From positions 2,418,001 to 2,482,000 of the forward strand of contig CM065881.1 of the NCBI GenBank assembly GCA_033439255.1: a stretch of 64,000 nt of DNA, in the 5' to 3' direction. A model generated the notes under the pieces. That model did no database searches, had not been told where the DNA came from, and was given only the letters and a program-made list of their open reading frames with translations. The translations under genes were made by a program, and so were the position numbers. This document shows positions 12,006-23,300 of the stretch, piece by piece. Position 1 is the first letter of the stretch. Every line of letters starts with the position of its first letter. This DNA comes from Hericium rajendrae (taxonomy: Eukaryota > Basidiomycota > Agaricomycetes > Russulales > Hericiaceae).

Positions 12006-15000
12006 ATGAGCTCGTTCTCGCCGTCGCCCACCGACCCCACATCGACTGCTGAGCGGTCTATGCCAGCGCACTCTTCCAACAGCAGCGACAAAATGCCCCC
12101 TCCCGCGTCGCCTGCATCGTCGTCCAAGGGTTCAGACACCCGCGATTCCATCAATTTCGCCTTTCTCAAGGGTCCCAAGCGCAAACGACTTGCAAAGGTC
12201 TGCCCCACACTTCTCTCTCCTCCCACGGGACCCTCACCATGAGATTCTCTAGGCATGCGACGCCTGCCACAAAAGCAAGCGGCGCTGCGACGGGATGGGT
12301 GAGTCTCGCCTCCAACGTCATCGCTTCATCTCTTCCTCATTTAATTTGAATCTCCTCCCCCGTCCTAGCCCCATGCAGCAACTGGTCTGTCCACTTCCCC
12401 GCTGCCATATGACAGTGCGCCCCTAAATTAGCATCCACAGCTACTTCGCATCCAAGGGTTGCACCTACACAGATGCTTCAGGCAACCCTGTCCCCGCACC
12501 CCACGCCGATCGTGACCGTTCTGCCGAGCCCCATCGCAGGCGTGCCAGTGCCCACCATCCCCCAGTCCCTGCCGCCGCAAAAGGTGTCACCTCCTACAAT
12601 GCGTCTGGTACCTCGTCAGACGAGTATCACGACCGCAAGCGCTTCCGTTTTGAGGAGAATCAGCCTCCTGACCCGCCCTACATACCCCGCCCCTTCAGCA
12701 CTTTCCCGACTTCGCGCCTCGATCCATGCGTCGTGCGCGAGCTTGTTAACCGTGAGTATTTTGTCTATGCCTGACAGCATTTGCTTGAACGAGGTATAGT
12801 CTTTTTCGCGCACTGTCACCCCCAGCGCTTCATCATCCATAAGCCGACGTTTTGCGCCGCTCTCAGCCACGGCCGCATCCCCTGTTCGCTCCTTTACGCC
12901 ATGTGCGCCATGGCTGCACCTCTGTCGAAGCAGCCTGCTGTACGCACGAACCCGCCACGAACGGCCGGGCATCCATATGCACAAGAAGCAATCAAAGAGC
13001 TATTTGACAAGAGCGGGAGACTCAGCTCTGAGCCGAATCTCGTCACCGCCCAGGCCCTGTGCATTCTTCAAAGCCACGAGATCTTGACCGCATGGCCATG
13101 GACGGCATCGACGAAGTATCAAGGTACGCCCCTTCCTGTCGTCCCACCGGCAATCCCGAATTTATGTGCGCGTGTGTGACAGATATCGCGCTCAAAATTC
13201 TGGAAGAGGACCTGCACGTGCATTCTCAAAACAACCCGGTGCTTACGCCCGTGCCCACGCCCGAGATGATCTTCACGTCCATCGACCGCGAGTGCACGCG
13301 GCGCGCATTCTGGCTGCTCCGCTTCCTCTCGCTCACGTCGTACCTATACTATGACTGGCCGATGCCGCAGAAGCAGTTGGACCTAACGGTGCGCCTGCCT
13401 GTGGACGAAACGAGCTTCGAGATGTCGACGCATTCGACGTTGTCCGGTGAGTGATTCGTTCATTTCGATGGAAAGGAATGTATGCGTTTATGGGAGGTGT
13501 CGTGTTCGCTCTAGCGGCGCTGCCGCCACCATCAGAAGTGCCTGTCTGCTTTGCTTTCCGCCTCCCATGATTTCAAACTGTTGCTGATTGACGCGCTTTT
13601 TCTGTGGGTGAACAGAATATCTGCATGTGCCTGCGCCCCGCACACAGTGGGTGTCTGAGATTGGACACCTTTTACGGGTCTGCACGATCTACTCAACGCT
13701 GGAGGGCGTCTTGCGCAGCTCCAAGGGTACGTGCGATTTCTTGAGATGCCGCGGCTGGGCACTGACACGTCCATTGGTACGCTATCTGACAGCCGGGACC
13801 GGCCCAGCTGACCGAGCCGCAATAGAAGCCGCTGTACAGGACACGGAACGGGCGCTTTCGGTAAGTCGTCTTCCCTTCTTGCCGCCACCACTCCCACCGC
13901 CGTCCACGCGAGGTATCACTTCCTTTTTCGTCATTTCTCCTGCCATGTTCTTCAGACGCTCACGGCTTTTCCCTCTTGGCGCGGCTTCTCTGTTCGGTTC
14001 GGCATGGTCGGCTTGCTTGTCCTATAGACTTGGGAAGCGTCCCTCGCCGACCATGTCAAGTTCACAGACGAGAGTCTGCAGCTCCAGCTTTCCATGTTCG
14101 AAACAAGTTCCAATGCAGGAGCCTGGTGCTATTTCCTCATGCACATCATGCATGCCTCATGCCTGCTTTCGCTGTTGGATGTGCGTGTCCTTCCTATTAC
14201 TGTATTGCGATTACTGACATTGCGCCGCTCCCAGGCCAGGTCCCAAATCCAGGTTCCCCCGCCATCACAGCCCTCTGGCGCTTCCACAAGCAAAACACAT
14301 CAGGCAGCCCGTGAGCGCATCATGGGTATCGTCACCTCCCTTGGTAGTCGGGCTAAGAACAACCTTCTTTGTACGCCCCTCTTACCCCGCACGTTGATTC
14401 TCGCCGTACTCATGGAACCGCTTTTTGCACAGTGGTCGCCGCGCTGGTGGTACGTCTCGTCATCATCCCACCCGCAGTGCCGTTGCCCACAGCTGATCTC
14501 GCATTCGTTCCAGCCGCTCTACAAGCACGGCCTGGGTGACCACCCGCAGATCGCCATATGGACGAAGGAGTTCGAGGACATGTGGGGCACGAAGCTGCCC
14601 ATGCTGCTCAGCACTTCACATGCGCCTCTGCAGCCACAGCGCCGGCCCGCGTCTTTCACCGTCCCGGCCCTCCCGTTCGTGAACGCGAACGACACGACGA
14701 CGATCCATGACGACGCCGCGAACGCGCTCGAGATTGAGATCGGCCGGCCGTACCGCTCGCTGCGCCAGTTCAGCGACTCGGTGACCAAGGCCGGCGCTGG
14801 AATCCTCCCGAAGCTCGAGACGTCCTCGCCCGTCATCACCGCGGCATCGCCGACGCTGCCTTCGTTGAAAGCTTGCGGCCTGCTTGACCCGTCGTGGCTC
14901 CCGCCGCCGCCCGTAAATGCGCTCGCGAGCGCACAGAAGGCGAGTGCGCTGACCGCATCGCCATGGGCGGCGCGGCGCTCGCCGTCGGAGGCGCCGTCTG

Positions 15001-15080
15001 CGGCGAGCGGCTCCAGCGAGGGACAGTCGAAGACCAACGTCGGAATGCCCGTGGGGCTTGGGTGGCTACAGCACGAGTGA
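12006..15080 (+). CDS. Zn2Cys6 fungal transcription factor
   Basis: Nuclear DNA-binding regulator with an N-terminal zinc cluster and a fungal-specific transcription factor middle domain. Thirteen exons can be phased: 12006-12197, 12253-12298, 12369-12384, 12441-12751, 12800-13123, 13183-13446, 13616-13726, 13793-13860, 13956-13991, 14028-14180, 14235-14370, 14433-14449 and 14493-15080. They give 753 residues. The cysteines follow CX2CX6CX5CX2CX6C, from CDACHKSKRRC through CSNC to KGC, with a basic KRKRLAK just before. The middle domain shows FFAHCHPQRFIIHKPTF, the RRAFWLLRF segment and MHIMHASCLLSLL. The 16-nt exon 12369-12384 carries two zinc-binding cysteines. The tail is Ser/Pro/Ala-rich. 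Target genes cannot be told from the context. Confidence 0.88.
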
Positions 15081-16054
15081 GCACACCGTGCATCGCTATG
15101 TTTCTCGTCCCTTGTATTATCTTCGTTCTCATTGTATTTCCGTCTTTGTCGTTGGCATTGTCCCGCGCGCCGCCTGCCCCGCCCGCCTGTATACACGCGC
15201 GACAAGGACGCTCTACATGCGATCTGCTATGTTATTCCTCACTATACTCGCGCTCTAGTATCTCATCCCGTAATGGCTTTTGGTTTGGTTAACGTTTATT
15301 CCCGCTGTATTGTGTACCTGCTCGCTCAAAATCTTTGTGGTCGGATGGGTTGTATCATTCGTCCGCTACGTACGCGTCGAGTCTCGTTTTTGGTTAAGCC
15401 AGCCGGCTTGTCGTTGGGGCATGCGGTGTCTGTACTTGTACTATTCTATCGTGTTTTTCTGCAGCCTGTTTGGAGTCGTACGGCGTTCGTGATGGGCGTA
15501 CTTGGCCAGACGACGAACTGGCATGCAGCTGTTGTCCCACACTGCGCCCGCCACAAATTCTCCCCTCGCGTCGCGATATCTCTAACCATCCCCACGCCGT
15601 TCCTTAACTAGCCTCCCCAATAATGCGAGCGCTCTCCATCAATCTTTTCCAAGGTCTCTTTCCTGAGCAGAATTCCCGGGCCTAATTAATAATTTAAGAC
15701 AAGGTAAGACACAGCGACGAGCCAACACGCGGTGGGTCCGGTGTGGGTCCCCAAATCCCCGCCTTTCACGACGTCCACAATTCTTAGATGCTGTGATGGC
15801 TGTCTGACGGGTGGAATCTCCAGATCTAGCATGATGTGAGAGTGCCCTTCTGCGCCAGACCCACTAGTAGCCAGGGGTAGCGGGAATGCTCACGACACTG
15901 AGACATTGCGGTTCCGCCACCCCCTCTTTCCCCTGGATATCTTCGACACAAGCGTGCGTGGAAAAGCGGCAGTCACAGACACCTTTTATCTAAGGAGCTT
16001 TGCGCTTGAGCAGCAGTTGTAACATACTTGCCATCCCGACACTCCCATTTCCCC
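15081..16054. other. intergenic before tandem gene A
   Basis: 974 bp. From about 15890 the sequence resembles the flank before gene B (about 17975 on), sharing the block around gagacattgcggttccgcc and cagacaccttt. So the duplication includes the promoter or leader. No gene is supported here. Confidence 0.5.
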
Positions 16055-16892
16055 ATGCCTGGAGCAGACTGGCCGGGCCCCCACCATTCGATCGTTCGGG
16101 TTCTCCACTGGCTCAAGCGGCGCCCCATCGCACACCGACAGCGGACATGGTTTATGGTGGACCCTAATCCAAGGGAACGCAACTACGTGAGCTCTGCGTC
16201 ATGCTTTTGGCGCACCCTTTTAAAATCTAATACATACTATGTCTGCTGCCCGTCCGGCTAGCCTCAGTACGAGATCAGATTCGGAAGTGGCAGCACCAGC
16301 ACCAACGACAAGATCGACAAGAAATTCCATTTCAACGATATCATGTACGCCCCTTCACTTGCATGTGCAGTGACAGGAGACAATGTACTCATTCCTTCGA
16401 ACAGTATTGCGTGGAACTGCGGTCGTCGACGCGTGTACAATCCAGATCCGAAGTCATTCACCTATCCATACCGTGAGCGGCATCGCAGCGCGCATATAGC
16501 ATCTTTCTGACTTTATTTCAGGCTCCAGCTTTGCTATAGTCAACCACCGCGAGGTCAATGTTACCAACCCGGTGCCCCCTCGATTTCCAGTAGGGACTCC
16601 TATGGACTTGTGTCCCCCCGGCCTCACGGCTGTCCGTAGGGCGCTTATCGGTGTGCTCGACGCATTCCCGAAGTATGACCTGGAGACGGACGAGGGCATT
16701 GAGCAGGCGATCGGAGATATGACGCGCAAGCTCGGTCGGGCGACGACCGTCGAGGAGTTTTACCATCTACCGATGGCCTGGGAAGATCCGTCTGAGTTGC
16801 CAGGAGAGTACGATCCCTCTAAGCATGAAGCTGAGAGGGAGAGGATTCCTGATTTTAAATTAGTGAGCGCTGAGATAGAGGATGTTCGTTGA
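16055..16892 (+). CDS. hypothetical protein, tandem copy A
   Basis: A 217-residue protein from exons 16055-16186, 16262-16344, 16405-16472 and 16522-16892. I recognise no family. Conserved blocks shared with copy B are HHSIVRVLHWLKRRP, FMVDPNPRERN, IRFGSGST, GRRRVYNPDP, then GLTAVRRALIGVLDAFPKY and YHLPMAWEDPSELP. There is no signal peptide or membrane segment; the protein is soluble, with an acidic C-terminus. Exons 2 and 3 are exactly as long as in copy B (83 and 68 nt). The ATG at 16055 was chosen because it aligns with the copy B start region and follows an in-frame stretch without another ATG. A nuclear or cytosolic role cannot be told apart. Confidence 0.7.
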
Positions 16893-18146
16893 GTTCTCAA
16901 CAATGCCAATGGTCCATTCCGTAGAATCTGTGAACATAGACATGTCCGAATATCTCTGGACATCAAAAAAGTTGATAAATGACCGATAGCTGAAATGGTG
17001 TGTGCACACTCGGAGACATCGGCTTTGGGCTAGACAGGCATCGCGACCTTGGACGATTGTTTCGCTCATCCTCTGTGCAATGTCAATCCCTTGCTCGGAG
17101 AGCAGGCTCCCAACCCTCAGAATGACTTTGAGACGTGCAGGCACAGCGTCCGAACAAACAGACGCCTTTTATGGTAGATTGTCCCGTTCTGGGTTGCGTG
17201 AACTCACTCTGACCTCACTATGTGCGTTCATCGACTGCGAACTGACTGCGATTTGACTGCGATTTGACGAAGGCGGTAGGGCATTCAGTTTTCAGGTATG
17301 GCTTCATATATCACGAGCATGGCGATGAGCATGACGAATGAGAGCGAGTGTTCGTTCGCCTGTTTTTGAATAGCTACTCTAAACACGCGCGTACCGCCAT
17401 CATCCTGAAAACCTGTGCCCAGTGGGGAACCGCAAAGCGAATGAGAAGTAGAATTTGGCTTCATAATGATATATTATGCATGATTTCATCAAACTTGATC
17501 CATATACACCAAACTAACAACCCTACTACATGCCGATGAACTCAGGAAGTGACCGACAAGTCGACCGTGCTCACTGCTCATGTTCTCAAACTGACTTCCA
17601 CGGACTCCGAAGCCGAGCAAGGGCTCCGCCGCCGCGGGCGGCACTCGAGTAGGAGGTTAGTTTTCGCACCATGTCCGACGAGGTGTCATCGTTACCATGC
17701 TCTAAATGACGTCGCAAGATAAAGATCAGGCTCACCATGACCTTGGAAAGAGCAGATTGGGCGGCTGGCCATTCGTGAACATGACCGTGGTCAGTTGGGG
17801 CCCATCGGGATAAAGACTGTGAGGCATGCTTGGGACGATGACTTTGAGTGACAATTGCGAAGGAAAGTGTGACTTCGCTTCATCGAGCAATAGAGTTCAA
17901 GAAGGGCGTAGCGTCGCCATGTTGTCTAAGTAGAGAGCAAGCCTGTGGACAGTGGACCCACTGGCAGGAATCTCGATCCTAGCTACGACACTTGAGACAT
18001 TGCGGTTCCGCCGCCCCTCTTCCCCTCGGATTGTTTTCGACACAAGAGTGCCTGGAGAAACGGCCATCACAGACACCTTTTCTTTGATAAAAGGAGCCTT
18101 GTGCTTGAGGAGCAATACTTTTAACGTGTCATTCTCACATTTCCCT
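16893..18146. other. intergenic between tandem copies
   Basis: 1254 bp with no gene. It contains a block at 17823-17895 that recurs after copy B (19406-19472). From about 17975 it contains the leader sequence shared with the flank before copy A. Confidence 0.5.
17823..17895 (+). repeat. intergenic repeat copy 1, cf. 19406-19472
   Basis: It shares cttgggac, aattgcgaaggaaagtg and acttcgctt in order with 19406-19472, with small gaps. It lies before copy B, while its partner lies after copy B. It may be a remnant of the duplication unit or of a small dispersed repeat. Confidence 0.6.
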
Positions 18147-18976
18147 ATGCAGGAAGCGCCAGGCTCACACCATTCGATCTTTCGGGTTCTCCACTGGCTC
18201 AAGCGGCGCCCTGTCGCACTCCGACAACGGACATGGTTCTTGGTGGACCCTAATCCAAGGGAACGCAACTGGGTGAGCTCTGCATCATGCTGTTGGCGCA
18301 CCCTTCTGAAATCTACATACTATGTCTGCTGCCCGTCCGGCTAGCCTCAGTACCTGATCAGATTCGGAAGTGGTAGCACCAGCATCGACGAGAAGTTCGA
18401 CAAGGTATTTGGCTTCAACGATGTCATGTACGCCCTGTCACTTGCGTGCACAGGAGACAGTCTATTTACTCGACCTTTCGAACAGTGTTGCATGGAACTC
18501 CGGTCGTCGGCGCGTGTACAATCCAGATCCGGCCTCGTTTACCTATCCACATCGTGAGCGGCACTGCGGCGCACATCTGACCTCTTTCTGACTTTATCTC
18601 AGGCTCTGGCTTTGCAATAGTCAAGAACCGCGGCGTCCATCTTAAGAACCCGGTGCCGCCTCGATATCCAATAGAAACTCCTCCGGAATGGTGTTCCCCT
18701 GGCCTCACGGCCGTCCGTAGGGCGCTCTTCGGTGTTCTCGACGCATTTCCTAAGTATGACCTGGAGACGGACGAGGGTATCGAGCGGGCGATCCAGGATA
18801 TGACGCGCAAGCTTGGCCGAGCGACGACCGTCGAGGAGTTTTACCATCTACCGCTAGCCTGGGAAGATCCGTCTGAGTTGCCGGAAGATTATGATCCATC
18901 TGACTATGAAGCTGATAGGGAGAGGATTCCTGATTTTACATTCGTTGAGTCTGAGATAAGATCTCTGGGACGGTAG
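18147..18976 (+). CDS. hypothetical protein, tandem copy B
   Basis: A 216-residue paralogue of the gene starting at 16055, from exons 18147-18272, 18345-18427, 18486-18553 and 18603-18976. Intron positions and phases are identical in the two genes. The conserved C-terminal block includes GVLDAFPKYDLETDEGIER, MTRKLGRATTVEEF and WEDPSELPEDYDPS. Differences are mostly conservative substitutions, and both frames are open, so both copies look under constraint. No family recognised. Upstream sequence is also shared with copy A. Confidence 0.7.
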
Positions 18977-19312
18977 TAATCATATGGGTCGAAGGACATG
19001 CCACTCACTCACCTCGGTCGATGTAGATCATAGGGTAGGTTGAAGCTCGCAAGAGTTCGACACCACCTGCTTGGAGATTTTCAGCACTCACATCTGAGAA
19101 GACAGTGGAGTAATGTACGTAGGTCAAAATTATGAGACGAGATGAGCGCACTCGCAGACGCCCGCCGTAGCTCAGCCTCCTCAGGGCATGCTCGCACAGA
19201 TAGCCACGACTGCTGGCTCCATCGCCATTGGCTCGACCATTTGCCACGGCCCTGAAAAACAGCGCTAGCTCAGACTAGTAGCTGTGACGATACAGATATA
19301 ATGACACTGCTA

Positions 19313-19395
19313 TGATTTTGAAACAGTTATGCATAATTTGGCTGCGTACCTCGCAAGTGTTCCGCATCCGTTTGAAAAACGGACGGATGAATGAT
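19313..19395 (+). repeat. direct repeat, first copy
   Basis: Shares atgattttgaaac / acgattccgaaac and then acctcgcaagtg, ccgcatcc and acggacgga in order with 19549-19620. The two are in the same orientation about 230 bp apart. Small and imperfect; origin unknown. Confidence 0.6.
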
Positions 19396-19405
19396 TACTG
19401 TGTGA

Positions 19406-19472
19406 GCACGCTTGGGACTGTGAGTGGTAATTGCGAAGGAAAGTGCATACTTCGCTTGATCGAGTGATAGAG
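19406..19472 (+). repeat. intergenic repeat copy 2, cf. 17823-17895
   Basis: Matches 17823-17895 through aattgcgaaggaaagtg and the atcgag/atagagt ends. It lies between the two direct repeat copies. Confidence 0.6.
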
Positions 19473-19548
19473 TCCGGAGATCCGTGGAACGGCATAGGCT
19501 CAAATCGCCCGCAGCAATAGGCACTTCCGGGAAACAAGTATGATGCTG

Positions 19549-19620
19549 CTGCTACGATTCCGAAACGCGCACCTCGCAAGTGTACCGCATCCATTTAAAG
19601 AACGGACGGACGAAGACAGC
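19549..19620 (+). repeat. direct repeat, second copy
   Basis: Second copy of 19313-19395, sharing acctcgcaagtg, ccgcatcc and acggacgga. Confidence 0.6.
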
Positions 19621-19686
19621 ACATAGTACGGCTGCTCGGGTTATCTAACGTCCAATGATATAAGAGATGTATGAGTTTTTATGCGC

Positions 19687-20226
19687 CTACTCCAGCCCCG
19701 CTTTCCGGAGGTTCCGATGAAGTTCGGGCTTGACGAGCACAACACGGTCTAGCAGCTTCTTGACAACCGCCTCCTTGTGAGAGGCATACTCTACGTCGAT
19801 GGCCTTCAGCTTCTCCTCAGTCTCCTTGTCGACGGCTTCTTTGGCTTGCTGCGTCACGCCGGCATGCTGTGCAAGATCATGGCCGGGATGAGATGGGTAC
19901 GGATAGATGAGCGAAGGGACCCACCGAGGCCTCGAACGCCTTGAACTCCTCGTCCTTCGCGCGCTTGTACTCTTCGATCTCCTTCGACGCCTCAGTTCGC
20001 GCATCCTTCACTCGCTGCGCGCGATCTATTGTGGCGCGAGTCCGAGTCAATCTCCATGTGTGGCCAGGAGCGGGGGAACGTACATTGGCGAGCCTGCTGC
20101 ACGAGCTTGGCAGCCTCCTTCTCGGCCTCCAGCAGTGTCTGGATGCCCTGCGAGTGTTGTGCTGCCTGGCAGACATATTTCCGTTAATGTATGAGCCTAT
20201 GAAGAGCTGATGGTATAGCATACCAT
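19687..20226 (-). CDS. vma10: V-type proton ATPase subunit G
   Basis: Subunit G forms the peripheral stalk of the vacuolar proton pump together with subunit E. A 121-residue protein is assembled from 20224-20226 (ATG alone), 20084-20165, 19925-20025 and 19687-19866. Family signatures are the N-terminal AAQHSQGIQTLLEAEKEA, the heptad-like ARQYRAQRVKDARTEASKE and YKRAKDEEFKAFE. The length matches the family. As in RPS15, the first intron follows the start codon directly (donor gtatgc). The gene is divergent from symplekin, with 162 bp between start codons. Confidence 0.93.
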
Positions 20227-20388
20227 GGTGTGGTGGTGATACTGAGGCAAGGGGAATTCAAGCTCCGCCGCGACGGGAGCGCGCCCCAGCGTCAGACGGT
20301 CGCCGCGCTCGAGTGCTCTGCTGAAGACGTCCACAAGCGTGCCCCGCACTCTAACTCTCGCAGACGGACCCTCTTCGTCTGAACCATC
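20227..20388. promoter_or_regulatory. short divergent promoter, V-ATPase G / symplekin
   Basis: Only 162 bp separate the two outward start codons, so 5' leaders and core promoters must be compact or overlap. No strong TATA is visible. A GC-rich block lies near 20260-20340. Confidence 0.55.
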
Positions 20389-23300
20389 ATGGCGACGCCC
20401 TCCGACCCGCTACAGCTGCTTGCTGCCGCCATTGCCGCCCCCGCAGACTCTCAGCAGCAAGCCGACCTGCTCGTGACCCTCCGCGAGTCCCTCGAAGCAC
20501 ACCCGCAGCCTCTGCCAATCCTTTGCACGCACCTCGTCAAGACCGTTTCTGCGCCAGGAGACACCCTCCTCAAGCGCTGGGTCCTCGACCTGCTTCAGTA
20601 CGCCATCTGCCGCGCCCCATTGCCTGTGGAGACGCGCACGCAGCGTAAGCCTCGCCTCCTTGTGTCTGTAGTCTTTCTGTGCTGACCAGTTTTTGCGGCG
20701 CAGTGGCATCGCAGTCGCTCGAGGTCCTTGCTGGACTGTTGAATGACCCAAATCCATCCACGGTCAAAGTTGTCGTTCAGACATTTGCGACCGTCTACCC
20801 CCTGCTCTTCCGTTACCTGTGTGTCATCTTCATTCTTTCGGCCTTCGTACTGTAATCTAATCCTCTGCACGCCATCAGATGCATGAACCGCAACGCTCGC
20901 CAGCAGTGGGACATCCTCGCATACTCCAAAGCCCGCATCCTCGAATTCGTCCATGCGGCCGGTACCAGCGCGGGCGTGCGCCTCGCAGCTGTCAAGTTCA
21001 TGCAGCGCGTTATTCTCGTCCAGACACGCGGAATTGCGGATCCAAGGGTGCGCTCGCTTCACTGTCGCTCGAATGTAGTACTCACGGTTCTGCAGCTACA
21101 AAATAAGAACGACCCGAATCTGTCGATGTGTCCGGCCGATCACCCTTTCATTCCTGCCGCGGCGCTGGAGGCGGAAGGAGTAAAGCTGCTCGAGGCCGTC
21201 ATCACCATGCTGTACTCTAACAAGTGCGTGATTTCATTTTGCGTGCTATAATGTGCTGACCATGGATGTAACTACGACAGGAACCCAAATATCCTGTCCG
21301 CCATAATCAACAGTTGGTCGAACCTCATCAAATTGCGCCCAGGCCTCGTTCAAATCGTGATTTCCACCCTTACATCCTGGACGCCTCATTTCCTTGTCGG
21401 TCTTCCCTACAGCAGCATCCGCAGCGTCGAGAAGGCAATCCGCATACTGCTTCTCCACATCTCTCGGTAAGCCAATATTCCAGCCATCCAATCTACCCCG
21501 TCACTCATCTTGCATCACAGAGGTCCGCATGCGCAACCCTTCTCGCACCAGATCTCCGAAGCCCTCTCTATCCAACAAGCCCGCATGGACAAAGCCGCCG
21601 CCGACGAAAAGGCGCGCAGGGCCGCCGCCGCCGAGTCGCGCAAGCGCCCGCCATCGACGCCCGCCGCCGCCGAAGACGCAAAGCGGCAGAAGCTCGCGCA
21701 CACGCCGCCGGCCGCGGCCGCGCTGCTCGCGGCGTTCGACTTCACGTCGCTGCCCGCGCCGCTCATCACGGAGCTCATCGTCGCGAACATGCACGCGTTC
21801 TCGGAGGAGGCGCTGCAGGCGTTCGTGGCGGCGTATCGCCAGCAGCAGGTGGCGCAGCTAGGCGGCGGCATCCCCGGGCTCGGGCTGTCGGCGCCTGTGC
21901 CGTCTGTGCCGGGGCCTCCGACTGCGCCGCTGCTGGCGTCTGTGGTTGAGGCGGAGGCGGCGTCGAAGATGGGCACGCCGCAGCGGGCTGCGTCGATGGA
22001 GGCGCAGGCGGTGATGGAGAAGGTGAAGGGTGTGGCGGAGGTGAAGGAGGAGCCGGTGGATCCGCTGCAAATGGACATCGACGACAACGAGATGGAGTAC
22101 GAGCCGGATAAGCTTAATCTTGCGGTACGTCTGCTTCAGAAATGGCTCTCATTTTCCGCATGGCTGATTGCTTCGCGCCTTGCAGCTCGAACCCGAGGCA
22201 GGGGCCGCGCTTGAAATGAAGGACGTGCTCTCGCTCGACATCATGATCCCGCCACCGCGCCCACTCGAAGAGGCAGAGCGCGAGGCGCTCGTGAAGGCGT
22301 CTGTCTCGCGGATATGGAGTGGTGCGGCTGACTTGACCTTTGCGGGCGCGGGTCCTCCGAAGGGCGGGGCGGGCTCGGGTCCACAGGAGATGTGGATGTT
22401 GTTGATCGTGCGGATGGTGACACGGGTTGTGGACCCGGAAGATAGCGGAAGCGAGGAGGAAGGCGACAAGAGCAAGAAGGAAGAAGAGGAAAGGGGGCTT
22501 GCGCTGTACGAGAGGCAGGACCGATTAAGGAGAACGCTGTGCGACTACATCATGGCGGACTTCTCGGGACGGTGAGCTCAGCATTCATACCTGCTTGTGA
22601 CGGTGCTGAACCATTTATTCTGTGCAGAATACGCCTCGCCACGACTTGGATGAACGAGGAGTGGTTCAATGACCAGATACGCATGTCAAAAGATCCAGAT
22701 TGGGTTCGTTGTTTTCGCCTTTCGTAGTTTGGATCTGGACTTACACTTGAGCACAGCGGCCAAACTATGACATCTGGCTCAATCAAATCGTAGCAGCATA
22801 CCAAACGCACATGGATAGCAAGGACAGGACATTTGCGCGATTCCTTCTCGATCTACCATCCGTGCCGGCAGACGTTTTCACCCTCTTGCGGGATCTTTGT
22901 GTGGAGACTGATCGGTACGTGTCGATCCTGTTCTGAGTGATGCAAAGGTCTCACGCCTCTGCTCTAGAATGCAAGTTGGATTTGCGACTCTACGCGACTT
23001 CGTGACGCAGCGTCCGACGCTTCGCACGGATGCGATGACCATCCTGCTTGAGCTGACAACGCATCCCGGTACGACAACTTCGTTCATCTCATGTCTTACA
23101 GATCTGTTGAGATGTAATATCCTTTTTCACAGAAAAAGTGACTCGAGGAGCGGCAATTCTCACAGTCAAGCGATGGGTGGGTGATATGCAGCCCATGGAC
23201 AGTATGGTGCGCGAGTTTGCAGTGCAGCTCCTGCGTCGGCTGCAGTCGCGGCCGCCCGCACCCGTCGAAAAGAGAAAGTCGGTGTCCCCATCGGCACCAT

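Larger units (their letters stand above)
18977..19686. other. intergenic with short repeats
   Basis: 710 bp between copy B and the V-ATPase G stop codon. No gene. It holds a direct repeat pair (19313-19395 and 19549-19620) and the partner of the 17823 block. Confidence 0.5.

Noticed and set aside
12006-19000. Secondary-metabolite gene cluster around the Zn2Cys6 factor
   Set aside because: No synthase, terpene cyclase, P450 or transporter lies nearby.
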